From contig JAPLSY010000073.1 of the NCBI GenBank assembly GCA_026398415.1, positions 1-51,716 on the forward strand: a stretch of 51,716 bases of DNA, read 5' to 3'. This DNA is from Kiritimatiellota bacterium. GTDB taxonomy: Bacteria; Verrucomicrobiota; Kiritimatiellia; JAAZAB01. Within the stretch, counting starts at the first letter, position 1, and each line of letters starts with the position of its first letter. Made by a program: the position numbers and the translations under genes. Positions 6,879 through 13,591 of this stretch are shown piece by piece. Under the pieces are notes generated by a model. That model ran no database searches, was not told where the DNA came from, and was given only the letters and a program-made list of their open reading frames with translations.

Positions 6879-8920
6879 CCGCCGGTACGGTAGACAAGCC
6901 CGTCAATGGCATTCTGGATTGGGACTCGCCGGTGGACCGGTGCACCGCGGAGCAGCCTGCCCGGGCTCCAGTCCCTACCGTGTCCATCGGTCTTGACATA
7001 TCCCGCCTCGAAAAAGTCCGGCACACCGGAGGAAAAACAATTGCCCGTTGCCCGGCATGTGCCGAGGCTGGACGCGATAAAGCCGGGGAGCATTTATTCA
7101 TCGGGCCTGATGGAAAATTCGGTTGCGTTGATAATCCTGGGCCACAAGGCGAAGCGCACAGGAAGCGGATATTCGTTTTGATCGGCATTGTTGATCCCGA
7201 GAGCACCCGACCGCCGCGCACAGCACAAGCCAAGCCGGCGCCAGCGAAGCCCACCCGGACATTTACAAGCATCGAGCAGGCAGCCAAGCAATGCACACCG
7301 CAAGGTGCAACGCTGCAGAAAGTCTATTTATATCCGAAAAACGGGCAGGAATTCGGCGCAGTTGCGCGCTACCGGATACCGGGCGGTAAGAAGTTTCTAC
7401 AATTCCACGCTACATCTGCAGGATGGGCAACAGGGGCGCCTGCCGGTAAATGGCCGTTATATCGTGAAAAAGAACTGCCAACCATAGGCCAGACCAACAT
7501 CTTTGAGGGCGAACAATGCGTCGATGCTGCTGTCGAATTGGGTATGCATGCGACGTGTTCAGCCGGAGGCGCGAAAGCGGCCGATAAAACCGACTGGAGC
7601 CCGCTTGCCGGCCGTGATCCTGATCTTTATCCCGACAATGACACCCCGGGCGAAGCCTACGCCGCAGACGTGGCGCGCATCCTGGGCGCATTGAACCCGC
7701 CGGCACGTGTCCGCATTGTGCGGTTGCCGGGCCTGCCTTCCGGCGGCGACATCGTTGACTATCTGGAGGCCCATGACGCAGCGGAGCCCGAGACCATACG
7801 CGCCGAGATAGAAACCCTGGCGGCGCAAGCGGAACCCCAGACACAAATCGAGGCCGGACAATTACCTGTCCCATTGAACGCGGCGACTTGGGCCCTGGAG
7901 ATATTGCCGGAACCGGATCAGGTATTCAATGGCGCGTTCGACTTGGGCACAAAAACCGTCATCGTTGCACCGAGCAAACTGCGCAAGTCGTTTTTTCTGC
8001 TCCAAGCCGCGGTCAGTCTTGCCGCCGGATTGCCGCAATTCCTGGCTTGGGACATTCCAAAGCCCCGGCGCGTTCTATTCTGGAATCTTGAAATCACGCC
8101 CGCACACTTCCACAAGCGGCTATTGCGTATGCTCCGGGCACTTAACCTGACGCCGGCAGACCTGGGCGACCGTCTATTGATTCTGAATACGCGCGGCATG
8201 GACACGACAGAAGCGGGACTGCCGCAACTGGTCGGCATCATCAAGAAATTTGCCGTGGACGTGGTTATGGTGGATCCGATTTACAAGCTCATCACCGGCG
8301 ACGAGTCCAAACAGGAGGAAATAAAGTATCTGTTACGCGGCCTTGATCGGCTCTGCACCGAGACCGGCGCCGCCGTCGTTTATTCACACCACACCGGCAA
8401 AGGTTTCTCCGGTGACCGGCAGGCGATTGACCGTGCCAGCGGGTCCGGTGTCCTGGCACGTGACTTTGACTGCCAAATTGGCCTTGTACCGCACATCGAG
8501 GATGGGCTGATGGTTGTCGAGCAGATAGCGCGGAGTTACCCGCCGAGAGACGCCTTCTGCATCGGGTGGGACAATGACCGAGGCTGTTTTGCCGTCGAGG
8601 ATGGGGTTAAACCTGTCATCCAGACGAGTCGCAACCGCAATATGTCCGGGCGCGTTGGCCCTACCTTGGCCGACGAGGACGCCCTGGCCGTCGTTGCTGG
8701 GAAGCCATTGCCTTCCAACTTGTTCAAGGCGGCCCTCCGCCAACTTGGATTCACTGAACGCGGAGCAAGGGAGGCCCAGGCTCGGCTGTTAGAGGCTGAC
8801 CAACTGGCCGAACTGCAGACGCCAACCTTCCCGCGCAGGATCATGATTGGCACCCCGGAAGGCATCGAAAAGTTGCGACAAGAGTATCAAAATCCGAAAC
8901 TGGCCGGATTAGTGTCATGA
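6875..8920 (+). CDS. Satellite primase-helicase (CHC2-type zinc finger, Toprim, RecA-like ATPase)
   Basis: 681 residues from a TTG start at 6875, chosen because a perfect ggcggaggag Shine-Dalgarno precedes it and the codon overlaps the upstream stop. Order of domains: zinc finger of primase type with C59, C62, H73, C84; Toprim-like part with EGE (211-213) and PDNDTPG (253-259); then from ~365 a RepA/AAA_25-type ATPase with VIVAPSKLRKSFFLL, Walker B VVMVDPIYK and the YSHHTGKG motif. The P-loop is unusual: the expected Gly before Lys is Arg. C-terminal ~100 residues are a possible winged helix. Such fusions start replication of plasmids, phages and satellites. Iteron-like repeats follow immediately. 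Confidence 0.85.
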   Translation: MTAGTVDKPVNGILDWDSPVDRCTAEQPARAPVPTVSIGLDISRLEKVRHTGGKTIARCPACAEAGRDKAGEHLFIGPDGKFGCVDNPGPQGEAHRKRIFVLIGIVDPESTRPPRTAQAKPAPAKPTRTFTSIEQAAKQCTPQGATLQKVYLYPKNGQEFGAVARYRIPGGKKFLQFHATSAGWATGAPAGKWPLYREKELPTIGQTNIFEGEQCVDAAVELGMHATCSAGGAKAADKTDWSPLAGRDPDLYPDNDTPGEAYAADVARILGALNPPARVRIVRLPGLPSGGDIVDYLEAHDAAEPETIRAEIETLAAQAEPQTQIEAGQLPVPLNAATWALEILPEPDQVFNGAFDLGTKTVIVAPSKLRKSFFLLQAAVSLAAGLPQFLAWDIPKPRRVLFWNLEITPAHFHKRLLRMLRALNLTPADLGDRLLILNTRGMDTTEAGLPQLVGIIKKFAVDVVMVDPIYKLITGDESKQEEIKYLLRGLDRLCTETGAAVVYSHHTGKGFSGDRQAIDRASGSGVLARDFDCQIGLVPHIEDGLMVVEQIARSYPPRDAFCIGWDNDRGCFAVEDGVKPVIQTSRNRNMSGRVGPTLADEDALAVVAGKPLPSNLFKAALRQLGFTERGAREAQARLLEADQLAELQTPTFPRRIMIGTPEGIEKLRQEYQNPKLAGLVS

Positions 8921-9098
8921 CTGCAAAACATTGGGGTTTTGCCAGTTGGGACAGTGTCATGACTGTAGAAAAAAATCGAAATAAACCATGAAAACTCAAT
9001 TTTACCCTTTATTTACAGCAGTCGGTACAGTGCTGACAAAACACTGTCATGACAGTACGGACTGCCAGTCAAGACATGACACACCCCTTATAGGGTGT
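8914..9098. promoter_or_regulatory. Iteron-like repeats and hairpin, candidate replication origin
   Basis: The palindrome GTCATGAC occurs at 8914-8921, 8956-8963 and 9046-9053, each inside a longer (a/c)tGTCATGAC(t/a)G context. A related GACATGACA lies at 9073-9081, followed by the hairpin ACACCC-CTTATA-GGGTGT (9081-9098). The region has no gene of its own and directly follows the primase-helicase gene, where satellites and plasmids often carry their origin. Activity is inferred. Confidence 0.5.
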
Positions 9099-9172
9099 CA
9101 CGTCTGGACTGGACAGCGGCGGTACGGAGTAGAAAAGCCGATTCAAAACCAACACCATGAAAGGCACAGACT

Positions 9173-9406
9173 ATGACAATCGAACAAGGCAACCGACTGA
9201 TAGAGGCAATCAAAGGAATAGTCAGCGGGGAGAGGTTTGAACCTTCGGGCCTTGAAGCACTCACTTTGGCACTCGGCGGACATGGCAGACCAGGACGGGA
9301 GGACAGCGTTGCAGCCGGCCTTCATGACGTTGCCGACGCTATCCGCGAACTGGTGGGGGTGGTTCAATCAAAGCAACGTCCCGGTAACAGGATGCGCAGG
9401 CTGTGA
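9173..9406 (+). CDS. Small hypothetical protein
   Basis: 77 residues, soluble, mostly helical (TIEQGNRLIEAIKGIVSG..., VAAGLHDVADAIRELVGVVQS). No recognised family. The reading frame has more natural composition than the overlapping alternatives (9237-9590), and the gene fills the space between the candidate origin and terS. The ribosome binding site is weak (aaaggcac). It could be a small phage-type accessory protein. Confidence that it is expressed is moderate. Confidence 0.45.
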   Translation: MTIEQGNRLIEAIKGIVSGERFEPSGLEALTLALGGHGRPGREDSVAAGLHDVADAIRELVGVVQSKQRPGNRMRRL

Positions 9407-9412
9407 ATCAGA

Positions 9413-9432
9413 TATGCCAAGTCTTTGGCATA
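9413..9432. promoter_or_regulatory. Perfect inverted repeat before terS
   Basis: TATGCCAA-GTCT-TTGGCATA, 8-bp arms, no T-run on either strand, 130 bp upstream of the terminase-like gene. More like an operator than a terminator. Confidence 0.4.
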
Positions 9433-9561
9433 AACAGTCAGCTCTGGGTGAATCTGCCCGGCCGGATCGGGGTCAGGTATACTCACATCGTACCAATAAC
9501 TCCAATTTAAACACCGATTATACATACAACAGAACAAACCAACAGATGACGATGGAGTCAA

Positions 9562-10176
9562 ATGAAACCTGGCAATCAAATCTTATCTAACCCCCAGTGG
9601 GAGCAGTTTGCGGAGGCCATGGCTGCCGGTAAAAGCCGGGCGAAATCATACATGCAGGCGTATGGAATTAAAAATAGAAAGGCGGCTATGGATTGTGCGT
9701 GGCGACTGCTTAAGCACACAGAAATAAACGACCGGATAACCTTTTTGAGCAAGAAAAGGCAACAAAAGCGGGTTACAACTGACCCAGGCAAAGGCATTAA
9801 TCTGCAGTCAGTGATTAATACCTGCCAGGAGGTCATTGAGACCAGTGAATCCAACCCGCAAAAACTCAAAGCCATTGAAGTCCTAAACAAGCTTGGAGTG
9901 TTCGATAACGAAATCAAAAATGACGGCAACCGAATGGATCCAGCGAGTATTTGCGCGTACCTGGACCAATTTGCGGCCGCTCCGGCTGAACACCTGGCAC
10001 AGATCCCCGGCGGATTACCATGGATGATGAAAAAGTGTATGGAATTAACGTCAACAACCTGGGAACAGGTAAAAGCGGCGCTGGATGAGATTGACCATGA
10101 CAACAAGACGCCTGAACCCTTAGCGACGACACCGGACACTGTTGAGGGTGTCAGCGTACCACCAGGGGCACTATGA
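9562..10176 (+). CDS. Terminase small subunit-like protein
   Basis: 204 residues. The N-terminal ~60 residues (NPQWEQFAEAMAAGKSRAKS, AYGIKNRKAAMDCAWRLL, EINDRITFLSKKR) have the helix-turn-helix layout of phage terminase small subunits (Terminase_2 type: F..A.A.G.S...Ay......A...A.RLL...I..RI..L). A central 'NPQKLKAIEVLNKLGVFD' segment is also typical. TerS recognises phage DNA and hands it to the large terminase. No large terminase, portal or capsid gene follows, which is the hallmark of satellites that redirect a helper's packaging. Shine-Dalgarno ggag. A generic HTH protein is the alternative. Confidence 0.65.
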   Translation: MKPGNQILSNPQWEQFAEAMAAGKSRAKSYMQAYGIKNRKAAMDCAWRLLKHTEINDRITFLSKKRQQKRVTTDPGKGINLQSVINTCQEVIETSESNPQKLKAIEVLNKLGVFDNEIKNDGNRMDPASICAYLDQFAAAPAEHLAQIPGGLPWMMKKCMELTSTTWEQVKAALDEIDHDNKTPEPLATTPDTVEGVSVPPGAL

Positions 10177-10565
10177 CCACGCCTGTGCCAAATTGTCCCA
10201 CTCTACGATGCCGTGGACCATGGAGTCCTGACGGTCAACCGATCGCAGGTTTTACCATGAATTACGTGCCTTCTGATATGTTATCAGCTGGTTATATTTG
10301 CCTGTATGCCTATTTCGCCCTTTGTTATCAATGCCTTGCTGGTGTTTTGCTCCACCTGAAGGCGGCTTTCAATCTATGTTGCTACGCTATTTACTACGTA
10401 TTCCTTATGTTTCGGCTCAAGACTGCCATTTGCCAGGCTGTGCAAGCCAAGCCAGGGGCAGGGCCCGGTTCAACCGCCGGCCGAGATTGTCTGATCATAA
10501 TACCCCGGCACCCCTGCCACGGGGCCCCTTTTGTGCGCGGGGGTGGGGTCAAGAATGGTCTGTAG
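10173..10565 (+). CDS. Possible small hydrophobic protein (doubtful)
   Basis: An open frame of 130 codons whose ATG overlaps the terS stop (ATGA). The middle part (MLSAGYICLYAYFALCYQCL, then VLLHLKAAFNLCCYAIYYVF) could form one or two membrane helices, as in a holin. The C-terminal third has unnatural composition and runs across a GC-rich hairpin at 10503-10532. No Shine-Dalgarno distinct from the overlap. It may be a decayed or non-coding stretch; the terS frame also stays open for 27 codons after its TGA. Confidence 0.25.
   Translation: MTTPVPNCPTLRCRGPWSPDGQPIAGFTMNYVPSDMLSAGYICLYAYFALCYQCLAGVLLHLKAAFNLCCYAIYYVFLMFRLKTAICQAVQAKPGAGPGSTAGRDCLIIIPRHPCHGAPFVRGGGVKNGL
10503..10532 (+). terminator. 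GC-rich hairpin, possible terminator before the cargo operon
   Basis: CCCCGGCA-CCCC-TGCCaCGGGG forms a strong stem with one bulged base, followed by ccccttttg. The short T-run makes it a weak intrinsic terminator. It would isolate the cargo operon from the terS transcript. Confidence 0.4.
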
Positions 10566-10609
10566 GGGATTTTTCAAAAAAACGTGTCCAAAATTAAAAA
10601 GGAGATGGT

Positions 10610-11446
10610 ATGGGCAATGAACAAAACATCACGCGGTCTGAAGTGGAATCAATGATATCCGCTGCCATTTCGTTCGTGCTGAGCGGTGGCACCGGAGCGA
10701 AAGGGACCGGGTACGCATCCGGCTTAAAACACCCGCCAGCCTTCTCCGGTCCTACCGGCTACGGAGAGTCGCAAGCGGAAGTTGCTGGCATTGCAATGGC
10801 CCATAAGGTTGCCCGGGAACAGGCGAACAAAAGGATTGAGGATGCACGGCCGGCGCCGAATACAACTCCGGCCTCCGCGGCACCTCCGCCGGCCGCTGCG
10901 ACACCGGCACAAAAGCACGTAGAGATGGGGAGCGGACAGAGAACAATCCCCGATCCTATCGGCGGCAATCGAGCGTCAGGTGCATCTAATGATTCCGCAC
11001 GAATCGGAACCAACGACGTGCGCGGACTATCCCGTGAAACAGGTGGACGTTCAAAAGAGGCGATAGCGGATCAGATCAAAGTGACACAGGAAAAGTTCAA
11101 GGAAAGAGCAAAGAACCTCGAACCAACCCCGACTCCTGCTCCCTCGTTTGGGAATGAAGTCAACATTCAGAGCATCGTAATGGGTCTGTCGCAACAGTTC
11201 ATAACGCGCGGCGAGGTCGAAAGTTTGCTTTCAGGCATTCCCCCGCAGATTCGAACAATGGGTAGTGCCGCCAACAATCAGCAACAGCATACGGGTCAGT
11301 TTTTGAAGTTGGAAGGCCCCAACCCCCTAACGGCTGTATGGGGAACAATAGACGGCAAATGGGTCAAGGTAGAACTCTGTATAGCCGGGGAAGTGGTGCA
11401 ATTATACGTTTGGGCCAATGGGGACCCTTTTGAGGAGCCAGCATGA
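10610..11446 (+). CDS. Hypothetical protein, first gene of the CXXX-repeat operon
   Basis: 278 residues, no signal peptide and no recognised family. Two related segments, NITRSEVESMISAAI near the N-terminus and FITRGEVESLLSGIP near residue 205, suggest an internal duplication. Between them is an Ala/Pro/Thr-rich, probably disordered linker (residues ~80-185). The last ~50 residues look like a small beta domain (LKLEGPNPLTAVWG, then WVKVELCIAGEVVQLYVW). It has a strong aaggagatgg Shine-Dalgarno, and its stop overlaps the start of the CXXX gene (ATGA), implying coupled translation. It might be a phage-type structural protein, or a partner or scaffold for the modified peptide; neither is shown. 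Confidence 0.65.
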   Translation: MGNEQNITRSEVESMISAAISFVLSGGTGAKGTGYASGLKHPPAFSGPTGYGESQAEVAGIAMAHKVAREQANKRIEDARPAPNTTPASAAPPPAAATPAQKHVEMGSGQRTIPDPIGGNRASGASNDSARIGTNDVRGLSRETGGRSKEAIADQIKVTQEKFKERAKNLEPTPTPAPSFGNEVNIQSIVMGLSQQFITRGEVESLLSGIPPQIRTMGSAANNQQQHTGQFLKLEGPNPLTAVWGTIDGKWVKVELCIAGEVVQLYVWANGDPFEEPA

Positions 11447-13248
11447 GAACAGGTGTTTTACAATTACGTCAGCCGGATCCCGATTCAGGGCTTTGTGGGG
11501 TAGATTGTCCCGATACTAACTGGTGTCCGCCTCAGTTTTGGTTTTGCTGGGAAGATGTTGTCGATGAAACCTGCACAAACACTTGTGAGCAACGCATCTG
11601 GCCGAATTCGACGGATGTGAGAGGACCGTTTTGGGCAGAGGCGACACTTGAGGTTACGGATTACAGTCAAGACCCGCCTTCCCAAATTCTTCTTCCATCG
11701 GACGGACTACTGCGTGTAAACGGAGCCATGATATCCCCGGATTTATCCGAGAGGGGCCCCTGTGGTTGCGTAAGAACAACTTTTTGGAAACCCGGCAGGA
11801 TCATAGGAACCTATCCGGTAGGGACTGAAATTACTATTGACTGGCTGCATAATTATCAATGTTTTTGTGCAGGAGATATTTTAGAGGTTAATGTTCCGGA
11901 CTGCAATTCGTCAAGTTGCGTCAATGGGTGTGAGGCGGAATGCGAACAATCTTGCACGTATGCAGGGTGCATGAGCGGATGGTGCACCCTTGGAAGTTGC
12001 GTGACAGACTGCACAACAAATTGCACCGCTTCCTGTGAGGCGGAAGGTTGTACCACGTCTTGCACCACGGGCTGTGAAGTGGGCAGTTGCGTTACTGCTT
12101 GCACAGGTTCTTGCACGGCTTCCTGCGAAGGAGAAGGTTGCACGTCGCATAGTTGCACGGCGGGTTGCGCGGTTGCCTGTACTGGCGCTTGTGAAAGCAG
12201 TTGCACAGTGAGTTGCACCTTGATGTGTACTTCGGTTTGCACGGCGAACTGCACTTCTGGATGCACAGCGACCGGATGCACGACGGCCTGCACTGCTGGC
12301 TGTACTGCTGACTGCACGGCGGGATGCACAACAGGATGCACTTCTTCTTGCACTGCCGGCTGTACTTTAAGTTGTGAGTCTGGGGGATGCCAGGGCGGAT
12401 GCACGTCTTCTTGTACTGCGGGTTGCACTACGGACTGTACTGCCGGGTGCACGACGGGGTGCACAGCAGAATGCACCGAGGGGTGCACGGCAAATTGCGC
12501 GGCAACGTGTACTTCTTCCTGCACTGCTGGGTGTACCGTTGATTGTACCGTTGGGTGCACGTCAGGTTGCGAGAACGATTGCACCACTGGATGCACGGCA
12601 AACTGCACGGAAGGTTGTACTGCGAGTTGTACGGAAGGATGCACGGCAATTGGCTGCACTTCCGGGTGCACCGCCAGTTGCACGGCTGGGTGTACGTCGG
12701 GTTGCACTGAGGGATGTACGGCAAATTGTACCACGGGATGCACGCTGAGTTGTGAATCTGGCGGTTGCCAGGGAGGGTGCACGACCGGGTGCACGGATGA
12801 ATGCACTTCGGGATGCACGGCTGACTGTACATCGGGGTGCACGGCCATGTGCACCGAAGATTGCACGGCGACGGGTTGCACGGAAGGTTGTACTGCGAGT
12901 TGTACGGAAGGGTGTACTGCTGACTGCACCGTGGTATGCACCGTAACCTGCACGGTGGATTGCACCACAAACTGCGAAGGAACTTGCGAAGAAAATTGCA
13001 TGACTGATTGCACGGCCGATTGTCAAGGGGGATGCACGGCAGGATGCACCATAACCTGCGAGACTGGTTGTGAAATGACCTGTCAAACTGCTTGTGAAAT
13101 AAATGCGTGTCAAGTGGGGTGTACCTATGCTTGCACCGCGGGGTGCCAATTGTGGTGTACATATTCTTGTACCTATGGCTGCGCGGCAGGATGTACGGCA
13201 TTAACGCATAGTTGTGACACTTCTTGTCAGACGCCGAGTGGAGGGTGA
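11443..13248 (+). CDS. Giant CXXX-repeat cysteine-rich protein, candidate RiPP precursor
   Basis: 601 residues. Residues 1-153 form a Trp-containing, probably beta-rich domain with its own 13 or so cysteines and no signal peptide. Residues 154-594 are an almost unbroken series of tetrapeptides C-T-x-x: I count 107 cysteines, mostly spaced four apart, with about a dozen five-residue units such as CESGG, CTATG, CEAEG. Thr is by far the commonest residue after Cys; Gly, Asp, Ser and Asn the commonest before it, and CTxG often alternates with CTxx. The sequence is translationally coupled to neighbours (ATGA at the start; 1-bp gap at the end) and a radical SAM/SPASM maturase gene follows two genes on. 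A Shine-Dalgarno gaggagcc precedes the ATG. CXXX-repeat radical SAM targets are known from other phyla but are, as I recall, far shorter. Alternatives: a disulfide-stacked beta-helix fibre, a metal-binding protein, or a virion appendage. Confidence 0.85.
   Translation: MRTGVLQLRQPDPDSGLCGVDCPDTNWCPPQFWFCWEDVVDETCTNTCEQRIWPNSTDVRGPFWAEATLEVTDYSQDPPSQILLPSDGLLRVNGAMISPDLSERGPCGCVRTTFWKPGRIIGTYPVGTEITIDWLHNYQCFCAGDILEVNVPDCNSSSCVNGCEAECEQSCTYAGCMSGWCTLGSCVTDCTTNCTASCEAEGCTTSCTTGCEVGSCVTACTGSCTASCEGEGCTSHSCTAGCAVACTGACESSCTVSCTLMCTSVCTANCTSGCTATGCTTACTAGCTADCTAGCTTGCTSSCTAGCTLSCESGGCQGGCTSSCTAGCTTDCTAGCTTGCTAECTEGCTANCAATCTSSCTAGCTVDCTVGCTSGCENDCTTGCTANCTEGCTASCTEGCTAIGCTSGCTASCTAGCTSGCTEGCTANCTTGCTLSCESGGCQGGCTTGCTDECTSGCTADCTSGCTAMCTEDCTATGCTEGCTASCTEGCTADCTVVCTVTCTVDCTTNCEGTCEENCMTDCTADCQGGCTAGCTITCETGCEMTCQTACEINACQVGCTYACTAGCQLWCTYSCTYGCAAGCTALTHSCDTSCQTPSGG
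11902..13224 (+). repeat. 12-bp-unit coding repeat of the CXXX protein
   Basis: DNA built of degenerate 12-bp units of the form TG(C/T)ACNNNNNNN. Blocks such as CTLSCESGGCQGGC occur twice (about residues 299-312 and 426-439), showing larger internal duplications. The periodicity keeps several frames open on both strands, producing long artefactual ORFs such as minus-strand 11856-13013. Confidence 0.9.
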
Positions 13249-13249
13249 A

Positions 13250-13591
13250 ATGCCATCAGGAATAATTGAACCAATATGTTCCTCACGACGATGTTGCGAT
13301 AAATGCAGGAGAAAGGGTATCGGGCGAGAAGCCCGAAGAATTTTGTTGTGGTTGGCTAAAAGAGACGATCTTGAGATTGATTTTAACTGTCCTGCCGGTT
13401 TTCCTTGGATTAGGGAAGGCACTATAGGACAAATCCGAATAGAGATTTGTAAAGCCTGCGAAAAGTCAACTTCAAAAGGTTTTGGCTGTATCTTGTGGAA
13501 GAGGTGTTGTTTTGGTGCCTGGCGGAGCAAATTAACCTCAGTGTGTCCGGACACCCCGCCTCGGTGGGGAAATTCAGAAAGGAAAGTATGA
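13250..13591 (+). CDS. Small cysteine-rich protein of the CXXX operon
   Basis: 113 residues from the ATG at 13250, which lies 1 bp after the CXXX stop and has ggaggg just upstream; the longer frame from 13214 is not preferred. Eleven or more cysteines: CSSRRCCDKC at the N-terminus, a central basic helix (REARRILLWLAKR), then CKAC, and GFGCILWKRCC near residue 90. The pattern suggests metal or iron-sulfur binding, or disulfides, but matches no family I know. Its stop overlaps the radical SAM start (ATGA). Being locked between the repeat protein and the enzyme, it may be an adaptor, leader-binding or redox partner. Confidence 0.7.
   Translation: MPSGIIEPICSSRRCCDKCRRKGIGREARRILLWLAKRDDLEIDFNCPAGFPWIREGTIGQIRIEICKACEKSTSKGFGCILWKRCCFGAWRSKLTSVCPDTPPRWGNSERKV

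Noticed and set aside
9237..9590. 117-codon frame overlapping the small gene and terS leader
   Set aside because: Overlaps better candidates in other frames and has no start signal.
11856..13013. 385-codon minus-strand open frame and other long frames (12428-13201, 12562-13149) opposite the CXXX gene
   Set aside because: They are by-products of the 12-bp coding period, have monotonous Gln/Val/His or Cys/Pro repeats, and lack start signals.
11902..13224. Regular repeats as a CRISPR array
   Set aside because: Units are 12 bp, in-frame, with no spacers; the VCBS repeats (1780-2455) and the 62-bp tRNA repeats also lack spacers and cas genes.
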